This document shows, in pieces, positions 1 through 13,600 of a stretch of DNA of 64,000 bases (the stretch's first letter is position 1; every line of letters starts with the position of its first letter). The notes beneath the pieces were generated by a model that saw only the letters and a program-made list of their open reading frames with translations, was not told the origin of the DNA and made no database searches. Location: contig JAJQJQ010000009.1 of NCBI GenBank assembly GCA_028622995.1, positions 6,386,001 to 6,450,000 of the forward strand, in the 5' to 3' direction. The DNA is from Panagrolaimus kolymaensis (lineage: Eukaryota; Nematoda; Chromadorea; Rhabditida; Panagrolaimidae). The translations under genes and the position numbers were made by a program.

Positions 1-43
1 CCGAAGCGAGCAAAAATGTTGTTAAACTCCTTCGGCGCAGTTC

Positions 44-3000
44 ATGCTCTTCAATCCGTTCACTGATTCGACAAAAAGTAAAAAGAAGTTTCACGTTGTC
101 GAACACAACTTTTTTGATAATTCTAATTCTCAAACTCCTAATAGTCGAGAGCAACTTAGCCATACAACTAGTACCTCCACTAGCCCTTATAATTATAATA
201 GTAGCCGTCCACAATCTTCAACAAGAAGTAGTAGTCGAAATTCCACTGGTAAATTAGTTAAAACTGGACATTGGGTTGCTGCAGGTCCAGGTGTTTTAAT
301 TAAGCCTTTAAATAGCGAAAAAGCTAAAGAAGCGTTAAAACCTAATTCAAAACATTCCGAATTTACATTCCAAGAAGAACTCCGTAAAGCAGGTAATTAT
401 TTAACTTTGGCTTTTTTAAATTTAAATATTAAATTTGTTTTTATTTTTAAGCTGATATTTTTCGCAACATGGATGATAATTCTTCTGATGCTGGTAGCAT
501 TGATACTACCCCTCGCGCGGATGCTCCCATTGGTGGAAGCAATGGCAATCCGGGTGAAACCTTATTGACTCGTGTTCCTGGTATTCCTGATAGTCCTGGT
601 TCACATTCACATTTTGGAGATTTTTACTGGTAAATAATAATGATACATATATACTAAATTTTGAGGCTATAAAAAATATTTTTTTTGGAGCAAATCTCTT
701 GAGTATGAAAAAAATGGAAACTCATTTTCAACGACAACAACAAAAAAAGACTAAAGAGCCATTTCCATTACCAATTTCCTTCCTTCTTCTTTTGGTTAAA
801 AAACAAAAAACTAAAAAAGTCTGCAAAAAGCCTAGCATAATTAAACATGGAGAGCTTTTTTTTTCTGGCTTCTTCAACAAAAAAAACTCATTATAGCATT
901 TTCATTACTCTTCTTCAAGAAACGAAAAAAAACTACCATATGCATTTTCTCTTCTTTCAGGGATACAAATGGTGAAACCAATTATCACGATTGGGAAACC
1001 GATTTCGATGATCTTGATAGTGGCCTCTTTGGTGGTGGTGGTGGAAGAAGCCGAGGCCGATTGGGAAGAACCCAACAAGATTTAAATAAATACAGACAAC
1101 GAATTGATGCAAGCGTAGAACAACAAAAAGAATATTCAGATTTGATGAATCAAATGCAAAATAAATTAGCTGAATATCGTCGGCATATAGCTGATTTAGA
1201 AGGAAAAATGGTTACTCAACGTGGAGCAACAATTGGAAATGATACTTCTTTATTTCCTCTCAATGATTCAGGATTTATTGTTGATACCACAAACACATAT
1301 ATTCGACCTGGAGGCGGTGATGCAAACTCTAATTTTGATGTTATGATTCGACTTGATGAAGAACGTCGAAGGTTAGAGACAAAAATTTTAAAATAGCGAG
1401 AAATAAAAAGTTTAAATATTCAGAAATGATGATATTCGAATCCAACTTGAGAATGAGCGACAAAATAATGAACAACTTCAACGTGAATTAGATCGACTCT
1501 CTCGAGAATATGAAAGAGAAATTCGTGATAAAGATCGCCATCATAGCGTTCGAGAAAAGGCAAGCAACAAAAAATTAAGGATTAAAAATAATTGAAAAAA
1601 CTAAGTTTTTTAGAATCTTTCGCAATATTTAAGCGATGAACAAAAGAAAATGCTTGATTTATGGGTGGAACTTCAAAAAGTTCGAAAACAATTTACTGAT
1701 TTAAAAATGAAAACTGAGCATGATCTCGATAGCCAAAGAAATGAATTCAACAAAATTTATCGAAATATTCAAGGCATTACTCGGACACTTTCTGATGTAA
1801 ATAATTTCTAAAATTGATTTCAAAAAAAAGAGATTAATTTTTTTAGGGAAATATTCATCAAACATTTTATAATGGCCTGCCAGGAGGTGATGGTGGTGGA
1901 GGAACCACATACAATCATGATTCATTTGTAATTGAAACAGTTCGACGTTTACAAAATGCTGCTCGTCCAGCTACAGGCGGACTTAATTTGGACCTCGAAC
2001 TTTTAAACCAACTAAGAAATAGTAAAAATAATGATGATTCTGATATTCAAAATGAATTAATGAAAAAATATGAGGAAGCTATAGAACGAAATATTGAATT
2101 AGAATCTCGCGGAGATGAAAGCCAACGTAAAGTCATCGATTTGGAAGCTGATTTAAAGCGAACCAAGGATAAACTTTCGGATGCTCAAGTAAATAAAATC
2201 CAAAAATTTTTTTTTTACTAAAATCAAATATTAAAATTTTTAGGGAGCTATTCGTAAAATGCATGATCTCAGTATTAATTCTGATCGAGGTGATTCACAT
2301 AAACGTGCTCGTTCTCTTTCACCTGGTTCATCAACCCCAATTCAACCATCCGAAGCTTTGAGAAGCCTTCGAAATGTTTTACGTGAAAAGAGCAATGAAA
2401 TTCAACAATTGGAACGAAAATTAAAAGCTTCCGAAAAACAAGTAGTTTTTTTTTAAATATTTACAAAAAATAGAGTAAACGTTAATACTTTTAGTGCAAA
2501 GAATTTGTAAGCAAATTTGAAAACGCTGATGAAAGCCGTCGTCGCCTTGATAAACTTTTGGAAGATTCTAAACGAGAATTAAGCCAACAGCAAAAAATTA
2601 ATGATGACGCTGAACGTCAAATCCGACGATTGGAAGATAAAATTCGTGGATTGGAAAGTGAAAAGGAGGCAACTGAAAAGGCTCGAAAATATTTGGAAGA
2701 AGAGCTTCAACGTTTGCAACAGTAAGAAAAAAATACAATAAAAAAATATAAAAGATTTGAATAATTTTTTAGACTTTTCCAAAAAAGCACTAATGATGAT
2801 GCAAGAAAAGCTCGAGAAGAAGCAGAAGAATTTGCAAATAATATGGAAGAAGATTATAAAAATATGATTGCTGAACTTAATCGTCGCATCGAACAACTTC
2901 TTAAAGATAACGCCCGCGCTCGTGGAGAAATTGGTCCATTAAAGGATAAATATCGCGATTTGGAATCCGAATATAATTCAGCTCTTCGCAAAATTGAAGA

Positions 3001-6000
3001 ACGAGATACTCAACTTCAATTTGCAGAAGAAAATAAGCGAAAGGCCATTCAAGATTATGATAATATTAAGGGACAAGTGGAAACACTTCGAGCTGAAATT
3101 GATACTCTCACTGGAGATAATGAAGCCCTCAAAAAGAATGGAACATTCTATGAACAAAATAATAAAGAATTAAAACAACAAAGGGATGAATTCAATAAGC
3201 AACGAGATGAAATTTCTCGGCAGCTTTTTGAGATCCGACATAAAATGGATAGTGAAAAGAAGCAACGCGAAGATGCAGAAAAGAAACTTCAATTGCTTAA
3301 TGATGAAATAGAAAAGCATAAAACTCAAATCACCGATTATGAGCGGCAACTTATTTTGGTTCGTCGACATAATGATGAACTCGATACTCAAATTAAAAAT
3401 GATCAAGCTAAATCCACTGCACATGAAAATGAAATTTTATCAAATCGAAAAGAAATTGAAAAATTAAATGAATTAAATCTTCGCCTTCAACGTGAAAAGC
3501 AAGAAATTTTAGAGTAAGTAAAATCCTTAAAAAAAGTTTTAAAAAACTATACTAACAATTTTTTTAGTTCCAAACATAAAACTGAAGCCACATCTCATGC
3601 CCTCAAAGAACAAATAAGGAAACTTGAGAAGGAGGTTGAAAAATTGCAAAATGAGAACAAAGTATTAGAAGGTAAAGAAGAGAGAGCTCGAGAAGCTCAT
3701 GCTCAACAAGTAAATCGTGCACATTTACTTCAAAAGGAGCTTGAATCAGCTAAAAGAGAAATAAAAGAACTTCAAGATAAAATGCAACAACTTGAAAATG
3801 ATTATAAAGATAAAATGCGTCGTAAACCTCTTCAACCCAAACCTTCATCGGAAGGTGGAACCACCATGGATGATAGCAGCATTAGTGGTGGTGGTGGAGG
3901 AGGAGAAGGTGGTGAAGGAGTCAGTGGAGGTGGAGAAGCACATGGCCCAGGCACTAGCTACCATGATCGTGAACTCATTGAAATTCGAATCAAAGAAGTC
4001 AATGATAAATGGAAATTGGAAGTAGAAAAATTAGAAAATGAAAAAGATCAATTGGAAGCTAAAGTTAAAGAACTTGAAGATCAACTCAATCAAATTGATC
4101 GAGGAAATGAGAGACAAGAAAATGAATTAGCCGATTTGAGACGCAAACATCAACAAGAAATTGATAGACTTCGACAGGAAATTTCTGCTTTGCATGATAA
4201 ACATCAAAATGATATGGAAGATGAGCGAGAAACATATCAAAAGAATCTTGATGGCTTACGTTTGCTTGAAGAAGAATTGCAAGAAAAATTAGCTGTCACT
4301 GAAAAGCGTTTAGCTGATGCTCTAAATTATCAAAATGAATTAGAGCGAGATAAGCGAGAATATGATGATAAAATTACAGCTTTATCAACTCAAAATACTA
4401 AATTGAGAGACGATTTAGAAGATGCAAGAAATGAAGCGGATAAAGATGTTCAAAAATGGAAAAATGATGCATATTCAGCTCGCTCAGAATTAAAATCCCT
4501 TGAAACTACGATTACTGGATTAAAAACTCAACTTGCAGCCGCCACTGAAAGAAATGATACTCTTAATCGAACAGTTAACGACCATGTTGTTAAAATTCGA
4601 GATTTAAATTCTCAACTTCGCAAGCTTGAAGAAGATTTAAATGAAGCTCGATCTAATTTAAATGCAAAAGACCTTGATTTGGATAGCGCTTTAAATCGGC
4701 TTCGACAACTTGAAGAACAATTAAGCAGCCTCAATCTCGATCACACTAAAACTAAAGCCGATTTGGAAGCCCTTTTACGTGAAAAGGATACTCTTGATTC
4801 CAATAATAATGTTTTACAAAGTGAAGTTGAACGATTAAAGAAACGATCGAATCAACTTGAAGAAACTGCGAAAGATCAAAAGAATTCATTGGATTTATTA
4901 AAATCTGAACGAGAAAGATTGCAAAATGCTTTCCGTGAAAAGAGTAAATTGGGTGATCATTTACAACAACTTTCTCAACAATTTGAAGGAAAAATGGGCA
5001 AAATCCGTAGGGAATTGCAAGAAACATCGGACAAAGTAAGCGAAAAAAAATAGTAGTAAGAAATGCCCATTAAAAAAATTTACTTTTCTTTTTAGCTTAT
5101 TTCATCCGACACTGAACGAAATAATTTACGAACAGAATTAGCTCGAATGCAACAAGAATTGGACTTTGGCAAAGAACAAATGTTACGAAAGAATGATGAA
5201 TATCAATCAGCTTTACAAGATCTTTCTCAAGCTCATCGAGCTTCAGAAGATGGAAGACTTAATGCTTTGCAGGAACTTGAAACTCGCAAGTATGAACTTG
5301 CTGATTTAACGGTAAAAAAAATTAATAATTAAAAAACAGGTAAATATTATAATTTAAAATTTTTTAGTCTCGATTAGAAAGCACTGAACAAAGATTAAAC
5401 AATTTACAACAAGATTACATTCGAGTTGATAGTGAAAGAGAATTATTAGCTGATGCATTGCGACGCTTCCAAAATACAGTAAATCGTGTAATGGCATTGA
5501 ATCGATTTAAACCAACTATCGATGTTGATATTATGCGTCCAACTGAACCAAATATTGATGGAACTGGTGATGATAGTGGAATACCTGGTGATCAAAATGG
5601 AGGAAGCCCATTGGTTTCAGTTCCATTCCCACCAGGCATGGATTATGGTGACACTGTTCATCTCATCGATGAAGCAGGTGGTGGTGGAGCAATCAAAGAT
5701 GGAATTTATGTTTCAGGAATTGAAAATACTTTGCAACATTTAATAAGCCGTATCGATCGTCTCCAACGAGATCGTGTATGTTTGTTTAATATTGTTTTAT
5801 TATTCCCAGTAAAAAATTGCTTTTTTAGGACGAATATCGTGAGGAATTAAATCGTCTAAAGCAAAAGACGAGCGAAACTCATACTACGATAAACAAGCGC
5901 GAAACTCGATATAAGACTATTGAAGAAAGTTTGGATCAAACAGAAGATGAAAAGCGTGGACTTGAAGCAAATTTGGCTGCCGCTAAACAATTACTTCGTT

Positions 6001-7790
6001 CACAAGAAGAAACTATGCGGCAACGCGAAGAAGAGCGAAGACAACTCAAATCCAAAATGGTTGCTTCAGATTTGCAAGCTCGTGGCAAAGAAGCTCAAAT
6101 TCGGCATCTTAATGAACAACTTAAAAATTTGCGTCGCGATTTGGATAATGCTCATGAAGAAATTAGATCTATGCGAGATAAAGAAGAATCGTATGATTCA
6201 AGCCGATTCCAAATTGATAGCAAACTTCGCGATCATGAAAATGAACTTCAGCGGCTCCATTTGCAAATAACCAATTATGAAACAGATAAACAAAGTACGA
6301 ATGAAAAAGTTAAAGAACTTGAAGGCCAACTTAAACTCAGCGAAACTAAAGTCAGCGATTATCGAGATGATATTGAAAAGCTTCGACGTGATTTACTTAA
6401 AGCTGAATCAATTGAAAGTGATTTGCGTAAAAGTTTGGATCAACAATCTCGAAATAACAGCGAATATCAAAATATTCGAGATCAACTTACTCGAGTTCAA
6501 AATGAACTCAATAATACTACTTCACGTAAAAATCAATTGGATACTGAAATTATTAGTTTGCGTTCTGAACTTCGAGATTATAAGCAACGCGTAAATGAAA
6601 TGACTAATCGAACTAGTGACCTCCAACGACAATTACAAGATGCACATTTGGATAAAAATCGAGCTGATGATAGAATTTTGGAACTTGAAAAAGTAATTAA
6701 AAAAAATTAATTTTAACCCTTTGAAAATAAATTTAATTTAAATATATTTTTAGACTATCACTGCCCATCGAACAGGTGAAAGTGAACTTCGTCAACAGCT
6801 TGAATTGTTGAAAAATGAAAAGAAATCTCTTGGCAAAGAAATTGGAGATCTTAAACAACGTTTGGCATTATTGGAAGGTGAAAAGGGTAGTCTTGGTCGA
6901 GTTCATGATCAATGGAAGCGCGAAAAGCAAGCATTGCTTAAAAGGATAGAAGCATTAGAAAATGAAAAGCGTCGAACTGATGCAGCCATTCGAGAAACAG
7001 CCCTTCAAAGAGAAGCGATTGAAAAATCTTTGAATGCTATGGAACGTGAAAATCGTGAATTATATAAAAATTGTGCGCAATTGCAACAACAAATTGCCCA
7101 ATTGGAAATGGAAAATGGTAATCGTATTTTGGAATTAACTAATAAACAACGTGAAGAACAAGAAAGACAATTAGCTAGAATTAGAAATGAAAAAGCTCAG
7201 GTAAATTCACTAAGAGTTGAGACTAAAAAATATGGAATAAAGATTATTTTAGATTGAGCGAATTATTCAAAATCGTGAAAGCACTCATCGAAATCGAATT
7301 AAACAATTAGAAGACCAATTAGCTTCAATGCGGGATCAATTAGATGTTGAACGTAGACGTAGACGTGATGTAAATGATAGACAGCTAATCACCGATATAG
7401 GTCGAATAGGTGGAACTGGTTATGTTGGTGGATTGCGAAGCGGTGGATATCATAGTGTCCTTCCAGGAGATAATATTGATTCAGGAACCGGTCATCGGCA
7501 TGTTGCATAAAATTGAATTTCAATCAAAATAAAATTATATTTTTTGTAGATTTGTTCGTTCAACTTTTGCTTCCAATCCATTAACCCCTCCACGAGGAAG
7601 TTCAACTCCAGCTCGTCAATCAACACTTTATGAAGAATCAGTTTTGAGTAAAGAACATGGATTTGATCAAGATCCAGCTGGATCCATGCATTCTTATGGA
7701 GGTGGTTCAGCTCGAAGCCAACGAGATCCCGATGATGCCACTTCTACCGCTGCCACTGATGAAGTAATTAAACCTTATAGAGGCTTATAA
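44..7790 (+). CDS. che-10: Rootletin-like ciliary coiled-coil protein
   Basis: Rootletin builds the striated rootlet at the base of cilia; the C. elegans orthologue is CHE-10. About 15-16 exons join to roughly 2,200 residues, close to human rootletin. Exons read include 44-392, 452-629, 961-1371, 1424-1559, 1612-1796, 1847-2188, 2244-2441, 2495-2721, 2773-3513, 3568-5035, 5096-5311, 5368-5775, 5829-6692, 6754-7200 and 7253-about 7500. A Ser-rich head and a Gly-rich segment precede a block beginning [17 protein letters not shown], which resembles the N-terminal rootletin domain. Long heptad-repeat coiled coil follows, with two Gly/Ser-rich breaks near 3850-3960 and 5540-5700. The fourth intron appears to be GC-AG. 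A 3' exon at 7551-7790 encodes a Ser/Pro-rich tail ending at a TAA, but its junction with the previous exon is unclear. The start may lie upstream, because an acceptor-like CAG precedes the ATG. Identity rests on overall pattern, since coiled coils are easily confused. Confidence 0.75.
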
Positions 7791-8151
7791 AATTTAACAT
7801 TTTTTTTCTTTATCCGAGTGTAGAAAATAATCCCGATTTTAACCTTTTTATCTTAATTTTGTTAACACTTCATTTTCAGCGCACCCATACACCTCTTTAA
7901 AATAAATATGCTTTCCTCTCTTCTACAAGTAGCGTAGATTCACTCACTATCCCATATATATTTGTGTCGTCAGTATTATTATGTAATTACTTACTTATTA
8001 CTAAATTTGTTTTTTAAAGACAATGTTCTATATTCTATTGTAGTAAATGCTTTTCAAAAAATGCTATGTTAGAATAAAAAATTTTGCTTTGGTCAAAAGA
8101 AAGATAAAGACAAGACAGAAAAGACAAAAAAGAATAAAGTTAAAATCATTA

Positions 8152-8848
<697 letters not shown>

Positions 8849-9567
8849 GGGAAATAAATATATATATATTTGTTGATACAACTAACCTGTATCGCAAGAT
8901 TGGCGAGAAGGAGACCCGTTCATAGAGGGGAAAAAAGAAAGATCAAAGTTAGGCTAAAATTAGCTGAAACAACAGAAAAAAATTATTTTAATTTCATTAT
9001 ATGTGTGTGTGCAGCGACGAGACTGCAACTACTGATAGAAATAATTGATAACAAAATGACCTATATATATTCACTCTAAAAGTGAGGTATAAAGATCCAC
9101 GAAAAAAGAATATATTGGAAGAAATGATGAAGTCATAAGGCAAAGAACATTGATAAAGGAAGAAATTTTTTAATGTGAGAAAAAAGATAAATGTGTGGGT
9201 ATTTGTAATTTCATTAAAATGAAAGACCAGGGCCGTTTTTTAAGTTGTCCAAAAGTTTTATCCATAGAGATTAAACTTGATGTGGATTATGACTAACTCT
9301 TCCTATTAAAACAAAAGTTTATTATTTCAGATTTTTAAAGTTCATGGAAAAAACCATTTTGCTGCACAAAAAAACAGCTCAGCTGCAGCTGGGGTTCTCA
9401 TGCGTTAACTTTCTATTCTAATGGCTAGAAATGATTCTTACCGCGAAACCCAACTCTTTTTTTCCTTTCATTACCACTAATTTCATTTTTGCTGACGACC
9501 TTGCAATATATCTTTCTTTACTTGGGTAATCAAATCATTAGGATATTTCACTTGTAATTAAGAAGAA

Positions 9568-10607
9568 ATGATTTCAGCTAAAAAGAAAGAAGATAAATGT
9601 TGGGATGATCTTGTAAGTTTATAAATAAATTTTACGCTAGAATGAATATGTAAAGTTTGACTTATTGACTCTCTTCCATTATATCGACTTTTATGTCGAT
9701 GAAATTGTTGTTTAATTTTTCAAAATATAGTTAACTAAACCATTATTTTCCTTTTTTTTATATAAAAGTTTTCTGAGAGATATACTTTTAGCAATTTATT
9801 GAATATAAACTTTTTCAGCATCAATATTATGTTAACACAGCTAAATTCAAAGAAGCTGAAATCTTGCTTATTGGCGGAGACCATATTGCATTATTGAGCC
9901 AAAGCAGGGTAAGCGAGAATATATTATTTTTTAGCCTCTTTTTCATTTAAATATTTTTTACAGTTTTATCAAGAAAATTTGGCACCCTTGCATTGCTTTT
10001 GCTTTGGTTCCATGGGTGATACGATTGCTAATCTTCTTTGGAGACTTGAAGATGGTGAAATTGATAATTATACTCCAAAGGTTTTTTAAAAACTTTTATC
10101 CTTAATTATTGACACATTTATTTTTTACAGGCTATTGTTATTTCCATCGGCCAATCAGATACCGATTTGTCAGCTGAACAAATGGTTGCCGGATTTCAAG
10201 CTATTCACAGAGTAATTCGAAGTCGACAACCCAATGCAAAAATCTTTTTCATGGTAAAAATAATTTTTTGTCTGTAAAATACTAATAAACTTGGTTAATT
10301 TTAGCAATTGTTACCAAGTGGACGAGCGCCAGACAAACGCTGGGAATTTGTCTCTAAAGTTAATGCAAATATGGAATCCGCATTAAGTCATGATGTGAAA
10401 GTTATTGAACTAGATTTGGAGGCCATTGGTGAGATTCAAATTATCCATAATTTTCATAATAATATAATTATTTTTCCAGAAAATCAAGGTTCCATTAGTG
10501 CTCCATATATGTTTGATTTTTTCCATCTCAGCCAAGAAGGCTATGATGTTATATTCCTTCCGGTGCTTGCAGCTATTCAAGATGTGCTATCCATAAACGG
10601 GAATTAA
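9568..10607 (+). CDS. PAF-acetylhydrolase 1B alpha-subunit-like protein, catalytic serine missing
   Basis: Six exons (9568-9612, 9819-9908, 9964-10080, 10131-10253, 10305-10428, 10480-10607) encode 208 residues; the mammalian alpha subunits PAFAH1B2 and B3 have about 230. The fold is recognisable from the FG..GDT....LWRL.DGE block, the LLP.G....R segment and YMFDFFHLS. The last of these keeps the Asp and His of the SGNH triad. Block I, normally VGDS with the nucleophilic serine, reads IGGDHIAL here, so the serine is absent. Block III, normally GTNN with the oxyanion asparagine, reads GQSD. Mammalian alpha subunits hydrolyse platelet-activating factor and dimerise with LIS1. From the residue losses I infer a pseudoenzyme that may keep a binding role. 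The start ATG lies in a short first exon and is the weakest part of the model. Confidence 0.85.
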
Positions 10608-13600
10608 TTAATTCAATCACTTTTGTGAATTTTCGAGATTTGGTAAAGCTGATCTCAACTCAAAGAAAAAATAAAACCATTCAGTTTAGTCAATTAATCA
10701 ATGTGCTTAATACTATTGTGATCTTCTCTCTTTCAGTTTCAGTTTCTTTTTGTTATTATTATTTGTATTTAGGTATCTCTCGCTCTTTTATTTTTTTTTA
10801 AAGACAATTAAGTTATTATTTTTATTATTGGCTTACAACAGGAATTTTTATATAGCATTATTGCATTGCCAATTGCTAAAACGAAAAGCTTTACGGTAGT
10901 AAATTCATTTTTATTTTGTATTCTTTTATGAGAAAAACGAAATTTTTTATTCTTCTTTCTTTTTGTGCTCCAGAAAAAAACATAATCGATGCTTATCCGT
11001 CACTTTCTTCTTTTCTTTTTTTGTTTGTTCTGTTCTTGTTTTCATTCCTTTCTTATGTATTTCTTTTCTGCCAAAAACATTGATATTTTCATAAATTTAC
11101 GCTTCAATCAAAGATTCAATTTTTAACAACAAAAAGTACAACATCTTTTTTATCACAAAATTATAGACATAAAAAATTGATTTCTTCGAAAAAAGGTGTT
11201 AAAAATCATGGGTTCAAAAAGGTGAATATAGTTTATTTGTTTATTTTTCTGAATAATATTTTTTTATTTGATTCAAACCATATATTTTTTCAATTTATGA
11301 CGCACTTTTTTGGGGGCTACAAATATCAAATAAATAGCTATTACTACGCTTGTTCGTAGCAATTTTTGAGTTAAATATACGCTTTAAATTTTAATATCAA
11401 AGAGAAAAACCTGTTATCACTTTTTTTTTGTTTGTATAATATGTTTGTTGTTTTTTTTTTTACATTTTGACCGGAAACATGTAGGCGTTTGACACAAAGT
11501 CATCGTCAAGTCAAAATAGGAGTGGTCAATCCTCATCATCGAAGAAGATAGACACACGTAAACTTTTTGAACAGGGAAAAAAATTTACCTGTTGCAAATT
11601 TATTTTTTTTGCCGCCAAAATTTCATTAACCATAAAACCATAAAAATTAAATTTTGTTTAATATATTAAATTAATTTATTTATACTTCTTTTAAACTAAC
11701 TACTCCTTCCTTCCTACAACTAAAAAATGACAGCAACCTTTTTTTTTATCACTTTTATAAACATTTAAGTGGTACGGTAATTATATTATTATTATATTAA
11801 AATGCGGGGTGGTGGTGTAGTACAAAAACAACACCTTCTTTTTTTTAGACCACTAAAAAAATTACATCACTTTTTTTTCATCTTTTGTTTTTTCTTTTTT
11901 TTTGTATTTTGGTTTTGGAGACATTCTTAAAAATTTATTAATTTAAATTTATTTTGTTTTAAAACAACAAACAAAAAACTTTTTCAAAGAATAATTTCCA
12001 TATTGTGTTTGTTGTTTGTGTGTTGCATATTTAACTCATTTTTTTCTTTACTTTAGTGACCTAACAAAAAAAACCCACTTTAAGAAACACATTTGCCCCC
12101 ACTTTTTTTAATGACCTCTCCTTATGTTTTTTTTGTTTGCCACAGCTACTATATACCACCTGTTTTTAACATACAAATACTTACTTTGGCGTCATTTTTT
12201 CTTGCAATAAAAAAAGTCAAATAAAAGAAAACAACGAAATTGCATTTTCCATTCATGGTACTCTACAACTTATTTGTCAGGTGTTAATATGATTTTAATG
12301 AATTGTTGAATATTTTAAACTTATTATAAAATAGTATATATATCTAATAAAAAAAGTTTATAAAATCATAGTAAAATGAGACCAAAAAAAGGGAAATGGA
12401 AAAAAAGGGGAGGAAACAAAAAAAAGGGTCATTCATAGTTTTTTTATTTTTTTTATTTTTGAGTTATGATTTTTAAGCTTTCATTTTAGCTGCTGGTTGT
12501 TCTTTGAATTTTTTTAATATAAAAAATAAGAAAATTGCTAATTGTCAATAAAAAAAATTGTAATAACTCCTCCAAAATCTTCCATTAATAATATAAGCCT
12601 CTTTTTTGTGGACAAAAAAATAAATATGATCAACGCACGTGTTTCTTTTTTTATTTTTTGCATATTGTTTGCTTATAATTTTTTTTGCTGATCAGTTTCC
12701 TTCCTTCCGCCTTCACTTTTACAAATATATTTTTTTTAATTCTTCCTCTCTCTCTTTTGTTGTTCAACTTAATTGCAATTGTATTTTATTGTTTATTTAT
12801 TTATTTAAACCGCAGACGCGCATACGTGAAAATTATGGAATGCATGGAATGACCATCCTCATTCATTAAAAAAACCAACCACCTTTTTAAGCGCCCACTC
12901 AAAACGTTTTCACTCTCTTTTTGCTGTTTGCGGCTGCTGGCTGCTGTAGTCACGGCAGTAGAGTTTACGTCAAAAAAAAAATGAAAGACATTTTTTTGTG
13001 CAAACAGTTTAGTTTGTTTTATTGTATTTTTTTGGGATGGTAAAATCTTTTTCCTGGTTTGTTTTGTTGTTGTATTTTAATATGATTATTTATGAGTTTA
13101 AAGCGCGTCACTGATGTCCATGAACCTAAACTATCTTGAAAACTTTTGGAAAGTATTTAAGGATAGAATTTTTTTTAAAGAAAAATCAAAGAAAATTTTT
13201 ACAGTACTTTTTTCTTGCTACTTCGTCTCTGCCATTTTGCTATGCCTTTTTTTACAAGTTTTTTTGTTTGGTTGTGACCATTAAGGATAAAAAAAATAGG
13301 GAACAGCTCAAAGTTGTGAATAAAGAAGAAAAGAAAGAATAATCAAAAGGGCATATTTTCTTATTTTAACAGCTTTGTAGTGTATATAAGGAGCTTTAAA
13401 AGCCGAGTAGTTTTTTATAATTATTATAAAAAGCGTACGTGTCTCTCGTAAAAAAAAAAAGAAATTTGTTTTATCATTGAGGCAAGAAAGTAAGTTTTAA
13501 AGAGGTTAAATTCTAAAGTTCATGGAAATATAATAATAAGCATTTAAATATTTTATTTTTTTCTGGTTTTAATCCACATTTTTAATGACCGTGTTTGTTG

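Noticed and set aside
3792..4025. Second-frame open reading inside the rootletin coiled coil (and similar ones at 5522, 5920 and 6277)
   Set aside because: They are shadows of the real coding frame, produced by repetitive GAA/CAA codons.
12639..13342. Hydrophobic open frames in the upstream intergenic region
   Set aside because: These are homopolymer-driven Phe/Leu runs with no start context and no continuation by splicing.
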